Shown: one piece after another, positions 22,615-32,600 of the stretch
Position numbering within the stretch: position 1 is the first letter of the stretch
Layout of the letters: each line of letters starts with the position of its first letter
From: Paragonimus westermani
Lineage: Eukaryota; Platyhelminthes; Trematoda; Plagiorchiida; Troglotrematidae
Assembly (NCBI GenBank): GCA_008508345.1
Contig: QNGE01002662.1
Coordinates: forward strand, 42,954-106,953
DNA: 64,000 nucleotides
Direction: 5' to 3'
Program-made: the position numbers and the translations under genes
The notes under the pieces: generated by a model
What the model saw: the letters and a program-made list of their open reading frames with translations, nothing else
Databases searched by the model: none
What the model was told of the DNA's origin: nothing

Positions 22615-22745
22615 CTCCAGAGCTAGTTTCGACGCAGTAGCAGCAACAGTCTGAACTGAGCAAACCAGGTACCGTTTCTCAAGCGCACTGATTAGTGTCA
22701 ACAATGTAATAAAACAACCGTAATAATCAGTAAGTTTGGTTACAT
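22615..22745 (-). repeat. LTR-like repeat, upstream copy of element A
   Basis: Direct copy of 17148-17285, lying just upstream of gag on the minus strand. The core string near CAGAGCTAGTTTCGACGCAGTAG is also recognisable, more diverged, at 26741 and 28160, linking copies A, B and C. Confidence 0.7.
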
Positions 22746-25690
22746 GTAGCACACTCGGCGTTTGTTCAAACCAATCAATGTACCTTCTCCTCCATGAATC
22801 GGGACAAATGCAAGATAATCGATCACTAGCACCATTTTAGGTTAGCTGTCTAACAACCATAGTCAGGTTGAGATACACGGCTGCTACGCTGTTTTTATTA
22901 AATTTCACAGACTCGATCGCACATCGTTTGCTGACCATCGTTGGCTGCTTTGAGGTCAACGTCAATCGTTTGTGAATCGCAATCTTGTGTGGATGAACAC
23001 CATTTGTTCAATCGGTTCTCTTGTTGTATTTGCGTATACTGATGGGTACGTAGACAGCTAATGCCTAATTGGCTTCCACAAGTAACAAAGAATAAAATTG
23101 TATCCATCGTCTCGTGATATGATAGTGTGAATTTTGAGTGACACGGAGCTTTGAATGTGCCCTTTTTTATTTTCATGTTCTATAACCGTAATAGCTTGAA
23201 TGGATTTTGCTGAAAATATCCATCACTCTTCACTTTCCCTGACTCAGTAGGAGTGGTAAAGGTAACTTCATCTTTTAGATGAGATCCAACTGTGAAAAGT
23301 CAGGGCTTCGGCTGTCTGTTGAATTATTTTAATGTGTCAAGAGATAGACACTACCTATGTTATGAACTCGCATGGTATATTGCAATGTCAAATCAACACG
23401 GTAAAAGACAGAAGTGAGCTGAGTGAATTTGTCATTGGAATTCGTATACGATGCCATATTACGCATTCAGTCGCATGATAAATGCATGAGAATTCGTGCA
23501 TACAAATTACTTTTTTGATAAGGGTACAAAAGGCTCAATCACGAGTCCGTTTTGCCAGATGGGCTCAGTGCAAGGCAAAATGAAAACTAGTGAGGGGGCA
23601 GAATGAAACAATGAGCCTTAAAACGTAAAGTTTCAGTCGCTCAGGTCAGATGGTTACAGAAGTTTATTAACAATCCGACCAGGCTTAAAAAAGTTGGTGT
23701 AACCAGAATAGTACGGCAACAAGAACTGGCAAGCAGTGTTGTTGCTGAATGAATATCGAATCATCACCAGTATAAAATTAGTCATAAGAGGTGTGCAATT
23801 AATGAAAATCAGCTCACGACTACACTAAAAACCTGTCGATTGACAAAGTCAAAGAACATCTATTGGGATTTACCCTAGATTGGGAAGGCTGGAAATTTTA
23901 AACAAAGTCCAATGATTCTGGCGTACATTTGATTAGCAGATCTTTTCAAAATCTACAGCTAGAAAATAGACATCCGAGATGACCGTTCAGCCGTCTGCAG
24001 CTTTCAATTACGTAGCAAGAGAATGGTGTGTACAATGGTTTTAAAACTTCTAATTATATACCGTGCTCAGGTCCTTGAGGGAACTTGTTAGATGTGTGTC
24101 GTTTGACAGTTTGTTTGCGTGCTCAGTAATTAAGAAGCGCGGTACGAAGCACACCGCACTTTCAGTTTAATCGTCCACCAGCAGACGTTCCATAAAATTC
24201 CTAGCTATCATTCCTTACCGTGTCGTTTACGGTAGCATATGAGATCATTCGTACATCGTGTTAAGTGATTCTTCTTTCCTCATTCTCAACCGACTGTTTT
24301 TGTGTATTACTTGTGTTTTCACGCCTGTCTAGGAGTAGCGACTTGGTGCGTCATGCACCCGAGTGGCACCTCAAGTTTGCAGACAAATTCTCTTTCAATT
24401 CAAACGTGAGAAAATCCTCGGGGTTTTGTTTTTGGTTCCACGTTGTAGTGACAAAGTGTGTGACAGAGTTAGAAGTTGATTGCATACCCAAGAAATGTAG
24501 TCGACTTGTGATTGTTTGAGGCAAGTCACCTGGAATAATTAAACTGATGATTCATGAGTAATACATCCCTCACGGATCACCGGAGCTCAGTAGGGATCAG
24601 TGCGATGATTTGTTCCGTCGTGTTAAGTCAACCTGGGCAATTGACAAATCTTGTGTGTCCATAGAAGCTTTTAACCAGTCGTTTATCACAAGAACCATAC
24701 ACTGTTGCTGTCTCATTCTGTAAACAAACTATCCAATGCTAAAATTACATAACATGTGACCTCAAATAAGTGCCGCAATCAGCCCTGATCTTGTAGGCTG
24801 CACGAAAATTAACCAACCAGAATGTATTGTGCCGTTGTTTTGCCACCTGTCTCCGTTGAGTGTTACACTGGTGGCCGATGAATGAAAAGGTCATTTGCAG
24901 TTACAATATGGATAAGGGAGGTTTTCAAGACCCGTATGCAGAAATTTCATTTCGTACCTGCGTCGGTGGACGACAGTTATTTTAGTCAACTCAAAAGCCA
25001 GTGAGGTTTATACTACGTTAATTCATGGAACTGATAGAGTGGCAACCACGACTCGTGTTTAGTGAACGCACTTGGTATAATCTTTTTTTCTGGGGTGGAT
25101 ATGGCTGGAGACTGGCTTGAAAGAGGATACTAATGGCTTGTGTTCAGCTTGAAAAAGTATCTGTTTCCACAGGAGTGTTGAAAGTGGCGGATTGCAAGAA
25201 AAACCGCAAGTGTTTTGAGTCAGATGTGTTGAGAGGGTGGGAAGTGTAGTCGGGAATATGCCAGCGGCTAATGTTTACCGGCAACAGGTTGGCCAAATAC
25301 GGTGTCCACGTCGGCATGCAATATGGTGTTACTGAGAGAAAGACCGATATACCGATTGTTGAAATTTAGACCCGCTGCATAGCAAAAGGTCGGTTAGCCG
25401 CTACGGATGCTGCATCGCGGAAGTTCTGATAAGTTGTTCTTCGAATCCACTTGATCAGTTGGAATACTGCAGCTGTATGTACACTGAAGTATAACTTGTG
25501 GGTAACTTCACTTATAACTATGAATAATCGAGGTTGCATCAAGTCGATATGCATCGGTAAAGTTAAGATAGGCTCAGCCTCATTTGAAACGGTGCACCTT
25601 CAATCAAGACGGTTCCATGGAATTTTTAAGGCAAAAATCATGAAGACTGATTAACAGTTTGAGAATAACACAACGTTACGAACAAGTTGT
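22746..25690. other. No recognised gene
   Basis: Unique-looking DNA between gypsy copies. Frames at 22898-23176 (-) and 24265-24519 (+) have no family motif. No clear repeat seen. Confidence 0.45.
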
Positions 25691-25696
25691 AATACT

Positions 25697-25785
25697 CTAC
25701 GTTTCAACCACCTCGGGTGGCCTTCCTGAGGATTGCTGTCCTGAGCAAAATGCCGAAACCCGGCGAGAAGGTGCGAATTTTCGAA
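25697..25785 (-). repeat. Small palindrome-bearing repeat-like segment
   Basis: The segment holds the palindrome CCACCTCGGGTGG next to GTTTCAAC. About 50 bp on, CCGAAACCCGG gives a second GAAAC-containing inverted repeat. On the minus strand it reads CAGGAAGGCCACCCGAGG, then TGGTTGAAACG. The style resembles short dispersed repeats in invertebrates, but no second copy occurs in this window. Confidence 0.3.
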
Positions 25786-26199
25786 TGTTCTGAGTAGCCA
25801 TCAAAAAGTGTTTGAAGTTTGCGTAAAAATACACAACAGACTTTCGGATGCCTGCGGGACAAACTGGTGAGATGTTGCAGTCGCATTAAAAGAAACGAAA
25901 TAATCCCTGTGGGAATTCAAATTCTAAATGTTGCAACAGTGCTTTTTTGGAGCACCGGTTTTAGTAACAACAATATAGCAACAACCACGCACTAATTGTG
26001 ATTTCGAAGGAAAGGCTTCGCCAGGTACTCCAAGGAAAATCAATGAATTTGTTGTAGAAAGTACCAACTCGAGACTATTGTGTGGTTGAAAAAGTAGTAT
26101 CCGTTGCATAGCCAGCAGTAGCCATGTTCATTTTCCGGTAACATTATGTCAACAGGAATACTGAAGTGGACTACAAACTGAATGTCAACTGAAGACATT

Positions 26200-26530
26200 T
26201 TGATTCCAACTAGCAGAAACAAGAATACACAGTGGCATTGGAGACCAATGCCAACAGTTAGTAGGCAGTCCAAGAGGGAATGTTTTGGTTTTGACTTACA
26301 GCTTGCGGTGTGCGCTGGTCGGAGTGAACTGGATCCTTTTGCTTCAGAAATAACCAGGTTAATTTCGGTTCCAGTGTCGACTGAAAGCTGCGGGCGATTG
26401 ATAATTGCTTACAAACGACATTCTTTGGCGTCATTGGCACCTGTGCCGGTTTTAAGGTGATGCTTGTCGACTTCGAATCGGAGACAACCATAGACTCTAC
26501 TTCACCTTGTGATACCGTCACCATGTTGAC
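26200..26530 (-). pseudogene. Retropepsin remnant with intact DTG box, copy C
   Basis: At about 26340-26400 the minus strand reads LSVDTGTEINLVISEAKG. Asp-Thr-Gly followed by a hydrophobic stretch is the catalytic signature of retroviral-type aspartic proteases, here of a Ty3/gypsy element. A frameshift separates it from the preceding frame (26524-26258). The downstream QFVVHFSIPVDI may be the beta-strand region. It is the best-preserved protease box in the window, but the gene is broken. Confidence 0.62.
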
Positions 26531-26679
26531 TGGTCACTGGATTCCAATCGTGTGCGGTCTTCAGGTAGATGTTTGAGAGATACGCATATTTCATATCAAT
26601 CCTCTGAGGCTGCTTTTATCTGTCGGAGCTGAAGTAGACGTCTTAGGCACAGCCACAATTTTTGTGAAAATTGAACGTA

Positions 26680-26862
26680 ATGTAAAATGTGGTAATTGGA
26701 AGTATGCAATGGTAATTAAAAATCTACTTAGCTTAAACCCACAGCTAGTTTCTACGCAGTAGCAACAAAGCAACGCGTTAGCCAACGAAATCGTAACGTG
26801 ATCAGTATTGTGTAACGCAACTATTCATGCAGTTTAGTTGTGAATTACTATCATTACACCCA
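26680..26862 (-). repeat. LTR/leader repeat shared by gypsy copies B and C
   Basis: Direct copy of 28105-28300: both contain TGGAA.TA.GCA.T.GTAAT, CTACTTAGC and then ACGCAGTAGCAACA or TACAGTAGCAACAG, followed by CA.CGTTAG.CAAC. It closes copy B downstream and opens copy C. Confidence 0.68.
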
Positions 26863-26864
26863 CC

Positions 26865-27344
26865 TTAGTTCAAATGAAAGTCCAGGGTGTTGTTTTGATA
26901 ACGCTGCTTATTCTTCACATACCCAGGAGTTCTTGTCTGCGCCTGTCCGATTGCAGGTCCTTCAGTAACTGGATTCAAATGTAAGACAAAATCAGAAGTA
27001 GAATTTACAGCCTCGGAAGATTCCACAGAAAATGCAACAGACAGCTTCAGAATCTTCATGCAATCAAGATCAATAATGGATGGATCGAAATTACTAACAA
27101 AAGATGAACATGTATAAGTGACACATTGCATATCTGTGAGCGAAAGTTCACATCCGCTAAGAATAGGTATAGCGTGTCCAGTAATACCCTTGAGATAAAT
27201 AGTAGCAAGCTTCAAGACGACAAATGGTTCCAGTCCCTTCATGCATTCAACGGAAATAAAAGATTCAACACTACTCGTGCTGAGAGTGAATGGGTGTTTG
27301 GAACCACCATCAACATGATTGTGTTTTATGGCTGGTAGAACCAA
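26865..27344 (-). pseudogene. Gypsy protease-linker frame, copy B
   Basis: A 159-codon frame without stops. It contains YLKGITGHAIPILSGCELSL, FVSNFDPSIIDLDCMKIL and KLSVAF. Copy A has LKGIT and SIVGLNNMKILHVSV in the same order, so this is the same protease-to-RT region. The motif SIIDLDCM corresponds to the SILGLD-type sequence at the end of gypsy proteases. The frame then ends against the LTR-like repeat, showing that RT, RNase H and integrase are deleted from copy B. The catalytic Asp box should precede this part and was not identified here. Confidence 0.6.
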
Positions 27345-27459
27345 CAGAATTGGTAGAAGTTACAGTGAGGGCAATGGATTGAAATTCACATGAGGCACTT
27401 TGCTCTGCTAAAAAGCTTTGGACTAAACATGTCTTCGAACTGCCACAGACGGCTTGAAT

Positions 27460-28080
27460 GTAACCCATATTGCGGCATTAACGGCACTTGGATTTGTTAA
27501 CTGGGCGCGTCAGTCAAGAAGGTTTGTGAACACACGACCTACAGTCGTCGCAATATTTGATAAAATTCCGGAAAGCATGATGTGATTCGTGTGCCCCATT
27601 TCTGTGACAGGCTACCTTTGCAAACTGTTGTTGGTGTGTCTGCTTCCCAGCACTGTTTGCATTGTGTAACACAACTAGTTTCTCATTCACCGTAGCCTTT
27701 ACATTTTGAAGTTGTTCACAAACAGTGCTGGCAGACTCGAAAGATGCCGCCTTCAGTAGTAACCACTTGTGTTGGGGTCAAGGTGCATTGATTCTCGTGG
27801 AACTTATCTTCTTCCGTAGCCTCAAAGTTGATAAGTTGAACGTGCTTGAGTAGCAAACGTTTCAAAGAATCATAAGAAAGTGAAGGAGATGAATCCAGAA
27901 ACGCCAGATTTTCAGTCAACCCATACGCATCCTTATCACTAACCGTGAGATAATGTGGTGTTTTCTTCTCTTCCCCCAAAGCTTCAAGAGCAATACATCA
28001 AATTGCATAGCGTTTCAAATAATCTTCGAATCACGTGAATTTGAGTGGAAGTTCGGATTTTCCACGTTGCAAACGTCCCC
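27460..28080 (-). pseudogene. Gypsy gag remnant, copy B
   Basis: The capsid part is visible as FEDYLKRYAI, then ALGEEKKTPHYLTV. Frame 27979-27716 continues with SPSLSYDSLKRLLLKHVQLI and NFEATEEDKFHE. Copy A has LKKLLLPHVQPVNFEA at the same place. Further on, CGAHESHHAFRNF and a second knuckle, CR.CRNMGYIQAVC (27460-27515), occupy the knuckle region. In the second knuckle the His is Tyr and a stop codon lies between the first two Cys. Several frameshifts are needed to read it through, so it is dead. Confidence 0.72.
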
Positions 28081-28104
28081 CATGAGAAATATATTGGCCG
28101 CGAC

Positions 28105-28300
28105 GCCAGTTGTGGTAGATGGAAATACGCAGTAGTAATCGGAAACCTACTTAGCTCCAACCCAGAGTTGGTTTCTATACAGTAGCAACAGCGCAACACG
28201 TTAGTCAACAAAATCTTAAGGTGGTCAGCATTATCTACTACATAATCATTCATGCAGCAAAACAACCCTAGTTCACCATATTTGGTTGTGAATTACAATC
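28105..28300 (-). repeat. LTR/leader repeat, upstream end of gypsy copy B
   Basis: Direct copy of 26680-26862. Its translated versions show the same gag start (CCYCIETNSGLELSRFPITT against CCYCVETSCGFKLSRFLITI). Confidence 0.68.
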
Positions 28301-28309
28301 TTTACAAAC

Positions 28310-29430
28310 TTCCCGAAGATTCCAACAACGATGGCTGCCAACATGCTGATCGAATTGTTATTATATGTATGATCACAAATATTTGTGATGCCGTAAGTTT
28401 TTTAGGAGGTCATAGGCTAACCTATGACAACTTAGAAATTTGTACATATACCTCAGGACTTACGATAATATACGATTAATATAGTGATTACTCCGAATGA
28501 GTCATGTAACTGCTCCACATTTGGTTTTCTAAAGCATCTTTTACGAGTTTTATTCAGGAGAGAGTCAAAGGAATCTGAGGAATCAATCTCCAAGATCTCG
28601 AATTTTTAAATCTCAAAATCGAAAGACTATACCACAACATAAATATTCCCTTTCACAGATGTCTCCATTCAACTGATTAAAACTGTTTTGTCTTTGCAGA
28701 ACCGCTATTTATGGTAACTTGTATTACGCTCAGTCAGTTTAAACGACAAATTTCAATTTCTGTTAGCATTCACGGTTCACAGAATACAGCACAGCGTACG
28801 GTCTGTACACATATATATATGCATATATGTAGCAAAATACGTTTGCTAATGAAAAGGACAAACGTTCTTCGGTAATACCTGGGCTCAAGAAACATGCATG
28901 TTTTTATATAACGTGATAATAATGGGTCAGATATGAAGTACCGCCCTAAAACTATGCCCTTAATACAGATAGGTATGTACAAAAGAAAAATCAAAATACG
29001 TAAAACTAAGTGAAGTGGCTTAAACAAAAACTCAAGGTTTATAGAGTTTTATGAATCGCGTTTAGCAAAAGGAAGATGGCGTAAAAGTACTGAAACGAAC
29101 AACGTTGTGGAGTAGTTGTCACCACTGGTGGACAAAGACCGCTAAGCGTAAGAAGACCAGTGGTGTGCTAAATCATTTCAGAGTGCAATTGAACATCTAG
29201 AAGACACCCGACCAAAGGTAAAAGGCGATATAAAGAAACTTCTCTCCTCTGTCGCTCAGGCTAGCTGAGGCGAAAGTTGATGTGTTTCTGCCAGAATTAC
29301 AGACCATGTGATCAAGATGATGGAGAGATATGAGTGAAGTTATATCTTTGCTAAGGTCGAGATGAATTATGAAAATATCACCGTTGTGTGTTAGCAAGCG
29401 AGAGTGGTTGAGCGTTCAGATTTGATATTT
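28310..29430. other. No recognised gene
   Basis: Noncoding. A short TA-rich run (ACATATATATATGCATATATG) lies near 28808-28830. Confidence 0.5.
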
Positions 29431-29434
29431 CGGT

Positions 29435-29660
29435 CGTGCCTAATGTAAGGTCAATGGCGCTGTTGCTAACACGGTTGCCTCATGGCCGGAGTTCAAATCC
29501 CGGCAGTGGCAAAGACATGCACTACTGATGAGCTCTAATGAGAGCGAAACTGGAGTTTAGTGCTTCTTCTCGAAAGAGCCCGGCTGGAAAGTCTATCTGA
29601 ATGCGAACGCTGTGATCAAATGTGAGTGATGGTCAACTTGAAAATGAACCAAATCCCTGA
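29435..29660 (+). mobile_element. tRNA-like SINE carrying a hammerhead ribozyme
   Basis: The segment has a Pol III B-box-like string GAGTTCAAATCCC at about 29488-29501, preceded by tRNA-like sequence and followed directly by a hammerhead ribozyme. A second, diverged copy lies at 35305-35510. Similarity between the two runs through the tRNA-like part, the ribozyme region and at least 60 bases downstream (for example CTGTGATCAAATGT against ATGTGATCAATTGT). The combination of Pol III promoter and hammerhead is known for the schistosome alpha SINE. Ends, A tail and target duplication were not defined. Confidence 0.72.
29519..29563 (+). ncRNA. Type I hammerhead self-cleaving ribozyme, short stem III
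   Basis: All conserved parts are present. Stem I pairs GCACTA (29519-29524) with TAGTGC (29558-29563), six perfect pairs. The core CTGATGA is at 29525-29531. Stem II pairs GCTCT (29532-29536) with AGAGC (29541-29545) around the loop AATG. GAAA is at 29546-29549. Stem III pairs ACT (29549-29551) with AGT (29554-29556) around the loop GG. The residue before the cleavage site is T29557, so cleavage is predicted after a GTT triplet. A 3-bp stem III is typical of SINE-borne hammerheads, some of which are reported to need dimeric RNA for efficient cleavage. Such ribozymes are thought to process tandem or multimeric transcripts. Confidence 0.88.
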
Positions 29661-29664
29661 CTAC

Positions 29665-32600
29665 TCATCAGTAATCTAAACGGTAGTCAGTCTGAAGTTT
29701 TTAAAAAGATGGAATGAGAGGACCATAACGGATGTATATTTTTCACCTCAGGTTAGTGGTGGACAACATGTTTTTAATTTACCTGTTGAGCAAGGTCCAG
29801 GTTTTGCAACAGTCATGTAAATTTACGTGGGCAGTTAACAGATGATCTGCTGAGTGAGCAGCAATCAACCGACTTGGTGACATAAACAGTTAAATGAAGT
29901 GAGGTAAATTTCAATGTTATCAAAAATGTCCAAAGATAACCAACGCATGTGATTTTAAACTTGGAAGATATGGTCAAAATTGGAAGCCACAGCTATTGTA
30001 TGCTGGTTTCTTGTAATTACAATTAGATATGAACCAGCGGTAAACACATATGACGGAGAAAACTGTACGGATCACTTAGCAGGTTAATTATACGGAGAGC
30101 GGAACGGCTTAGCAACGATATATCGTCCAAATTAGTTGTAAACGGCCGTTACTACTGGCCATCAAAATAACGGAAAACCACTTTGAGTAAAACTGAACAA
30201 TGTGGCAAAGAAACCTGCTATATGGGAATTTCTAACGATTACGGAAGAAATTAGTTCACCACTAATTTATAACAAAAATAACGAAAGGCGCCAAGAAATA
30301 CTTGAGGTATTGATCTAATCTTTTATGTAATTACTCATAAGGCCTGACATATCAATTCATCGTCTTGTTCATAAAAATCTGTCCTGATTGAAATGGTAGC
30401 TGTTAGCTACTCCATTTAAAGTTGAAAGCAAATTTACGCTTATTATGAATGCGGAAATTAAGTCAAGCTAATTATCGCTTGAGGGTTCCGACAATTTCAC
30501 TGAGGTTTCCTCTAACTTGTATTCGTGTGGTAATAAGGTGAATGAACCAACCCAGCTCTTCATACACAAACTTCTTTCACGGTTATCCAGCAGTACTGTG
30601 AAATATCTAGAGTCGAAATGAATACTACACGAAACAAGTCATACGATTTAGAACTATGCAAAGCAACAAAGGGAACAGATTAGCACAGAACTACTATTGA
30701 ATCAGGTGTGTGATTAGAGTTTTATCACACGGAATAATGTGGTTTCCACACAATTCAGTCTGTCATCCTCCTGGGGACGGTTTATGAATTCGTGTTTGGA
30801 ATGATGGTCAACATAGATAACTTTAAAAATACACGGAACGGGCCCAAATTCATTTGTTAAAATCGATAGCCATGAAGCACGTGAGTGTTCGATGTTAAAC
30901 ACCGAGGTGAAGTATTTAAAAAATGGAAAATTTTGAGGGATAATATATAATATCACTGTCACAAATCTTAACTTTTTGGAGTACCGGATGTGAACTGTAG
31001 ACGCACAATAAATCACAGGGATGGTTTTGTGCATGCCAGCCAAAGTGACCTGATAACCTCTGTTTATCTGCAAGTATATATTTTACGAGGTGGCTGAACG
31101 TCCACCTTTTTCTACCCGCAACGGAGCACCATTCGATGACTTTGGAATTGCTGCGACGAAAGTTGTCAATTACTTATCAACTTACTGAGGTTTTGGTTAT
31201 ACCCACTATAAGGAGGGATCTCTAAAACCCCGTTCGTTTGTCTTCGAACGATCGACCATAATACGTGTCGATAAAGGCCGAACATTATCTGTCTAGTCAA
31301 CGTTCAAACCTACATAGCCTTACAACATGAATGCGTCAGGTAAGCCTCTTATAATTCTCACATTTTCCACAAAGGCATGACAGAAAAACTTCGAAGTTTT
31401 AAGTACGTTGTTGATAAGTGTTACAACGACGGTTTTCCCAACTAGGATCTCATTGGTACCCATTTACCTACCACGACTTTTTGTCTTTCCTCCACTAGGC
31501 CAAATATTCTTTACTCGAGGAAGCTAAACGGAAAATTTGTGTCTGAAATTTCATTGATGTTAGAAGTTGCAAAACTCAACTCTGTCACCCTTGTTGAGAG
31601 TTGGTGTGAGCTCATCCGAAAGGTTTCAAAGGAAGGGGTTATGCTTCAGTTACGCATGACAGCTTTTGTTGGGCTACAGAGACACACGTAGCTTTCGGCC
31701 ATCAGCTGTTTGAAACGACTTTTCGGAACAGCAATTAAACTGTAGTTTCGACGAACGTCTAACAAACAGTACACGGCAGTTTTCGTATCAAATACCGTAC
31801 GAAATACTGAACAGAGTTATAAAAATAGTTACTTCCAGTGCAGGCTAAGACACACGGCGGACGTCGAGGAACAAACTGAAAAGCGTTGAAAATACAAAAG
31901 TTCATCAGGCGGCGCCGGTGATTCAATGACCATGGAAATTTGTTGCACTTCTGGACATTCTAGGTAGCAGTCAAAGGGATCACAAATGACGAAATTGCAA
32001 GTTGAAATAATGAATGGGAGTCATTAAGAATGTGCAATATTTTATTGTGCAAAATGAGTTACACTACCGAAGAAAGTGGTGCTGGTATCTCGCCAGATTT
32101 ATTGAGACAGACAAATGCAGGGACATCCATACAGAACAAGTGGATGAAAGTGCGTGGTTTTAATCAGAGGAGTCGGGGGCAGTCATGCGATCCCTGATGA
32201 GTAGAGTTTTGCGACACAGTTCTCCCCTTTTCAAGTGCCTCCTTGTCTCTCTCCTGGGTAAGGTATCAAAACACTTGAAAATAACCTTATCGGAGGTTTC
32301 TAAAATCAGAGGTACTCTTTGCTGAAGATTAGTGCAATTTCGGCCTTCTGACCAACAAAATGGTGGGTTTTCAGGAGCTGCGAATAAAAGCTGAGCAAGG
32401 CTTTTGTTCACAGATTACTAAAGGATATAAGCAGCTCTAAATAGACATCTTTCAACCCTATCAATTGGGCTAGTTCATAAATGCTTAACCTATCCATTTT
32501 CCCTTCCGGTCTGTTTTGAACTCAACCAACACTGTACATCCTGCAATCGCACTGTGGTGCTTCAATGCAGCCGCTCCTTTTCCGTGGTATGCACCACCTT

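Larger units (their letters stand above)
17148..22745 (-). mobile_element. Decayed Ty3/gypsy LTR retrotransposon, copy A
   Basis: Read on the minus strand the order is LTR-like repeat, gag, protease, RT (interrupted), RNase H, integrase, LTR-like repeat, which is the Ty3/gypsy order. The two flanking repeats (22615-22745 and 17148-17285) are direct copies of each other. All coding parts carry stops and frameshifts. After removal of the 1.6-kb element nested in the RT, about 4 kb remains, short for a full gypsy element, so internal deletions are likely. Exact LTR limits, primer-binding site and target duplication could not be set by eye. Confidence 0.82.
25900..26862 (-). mobile_element. Truncated Ty3/gypsy copy C (LTR, gag start, protease)
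   Basis: On the minus strand, an LTR-like repeat (26862 to about 26741) is followed by a gag start (to about 26600) that translates similarly to copy B: SRFLITIAYFQLP against SRFPITTAYFHLP. Most of gag is deleted. Next comes a protease region (26530 to about 26200) with PQLSVDTGTEINLV, the retropepsin VDTG active-site box, reached through a frameshift. No RT or integrase follows before about 25900. It is a heavily deleted copy of the same family as A and B. Confidence 0.65.
26862..28300 (-). mobile_element. Truncated Ty3/gypsy copy B (LTR, gag, protease, LTR)
   Basis: On the minus strand the order is LTR-like repeat (28300-28105), gag, zinc knuckles, protease region, then the shared repeat at 26862. 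The pol enzymes are missing. It follows the same orientation as copies A and C. Confidence 0.7.

Noticed and set aside
29470..29515. A tRNA gene from the B-box-like GTTCAAATCC
   Set aside because: No cloverleaf or acceptor stem can be closed; the sequence runs into the hammerhead, so it is a tRNA-like SINE part.
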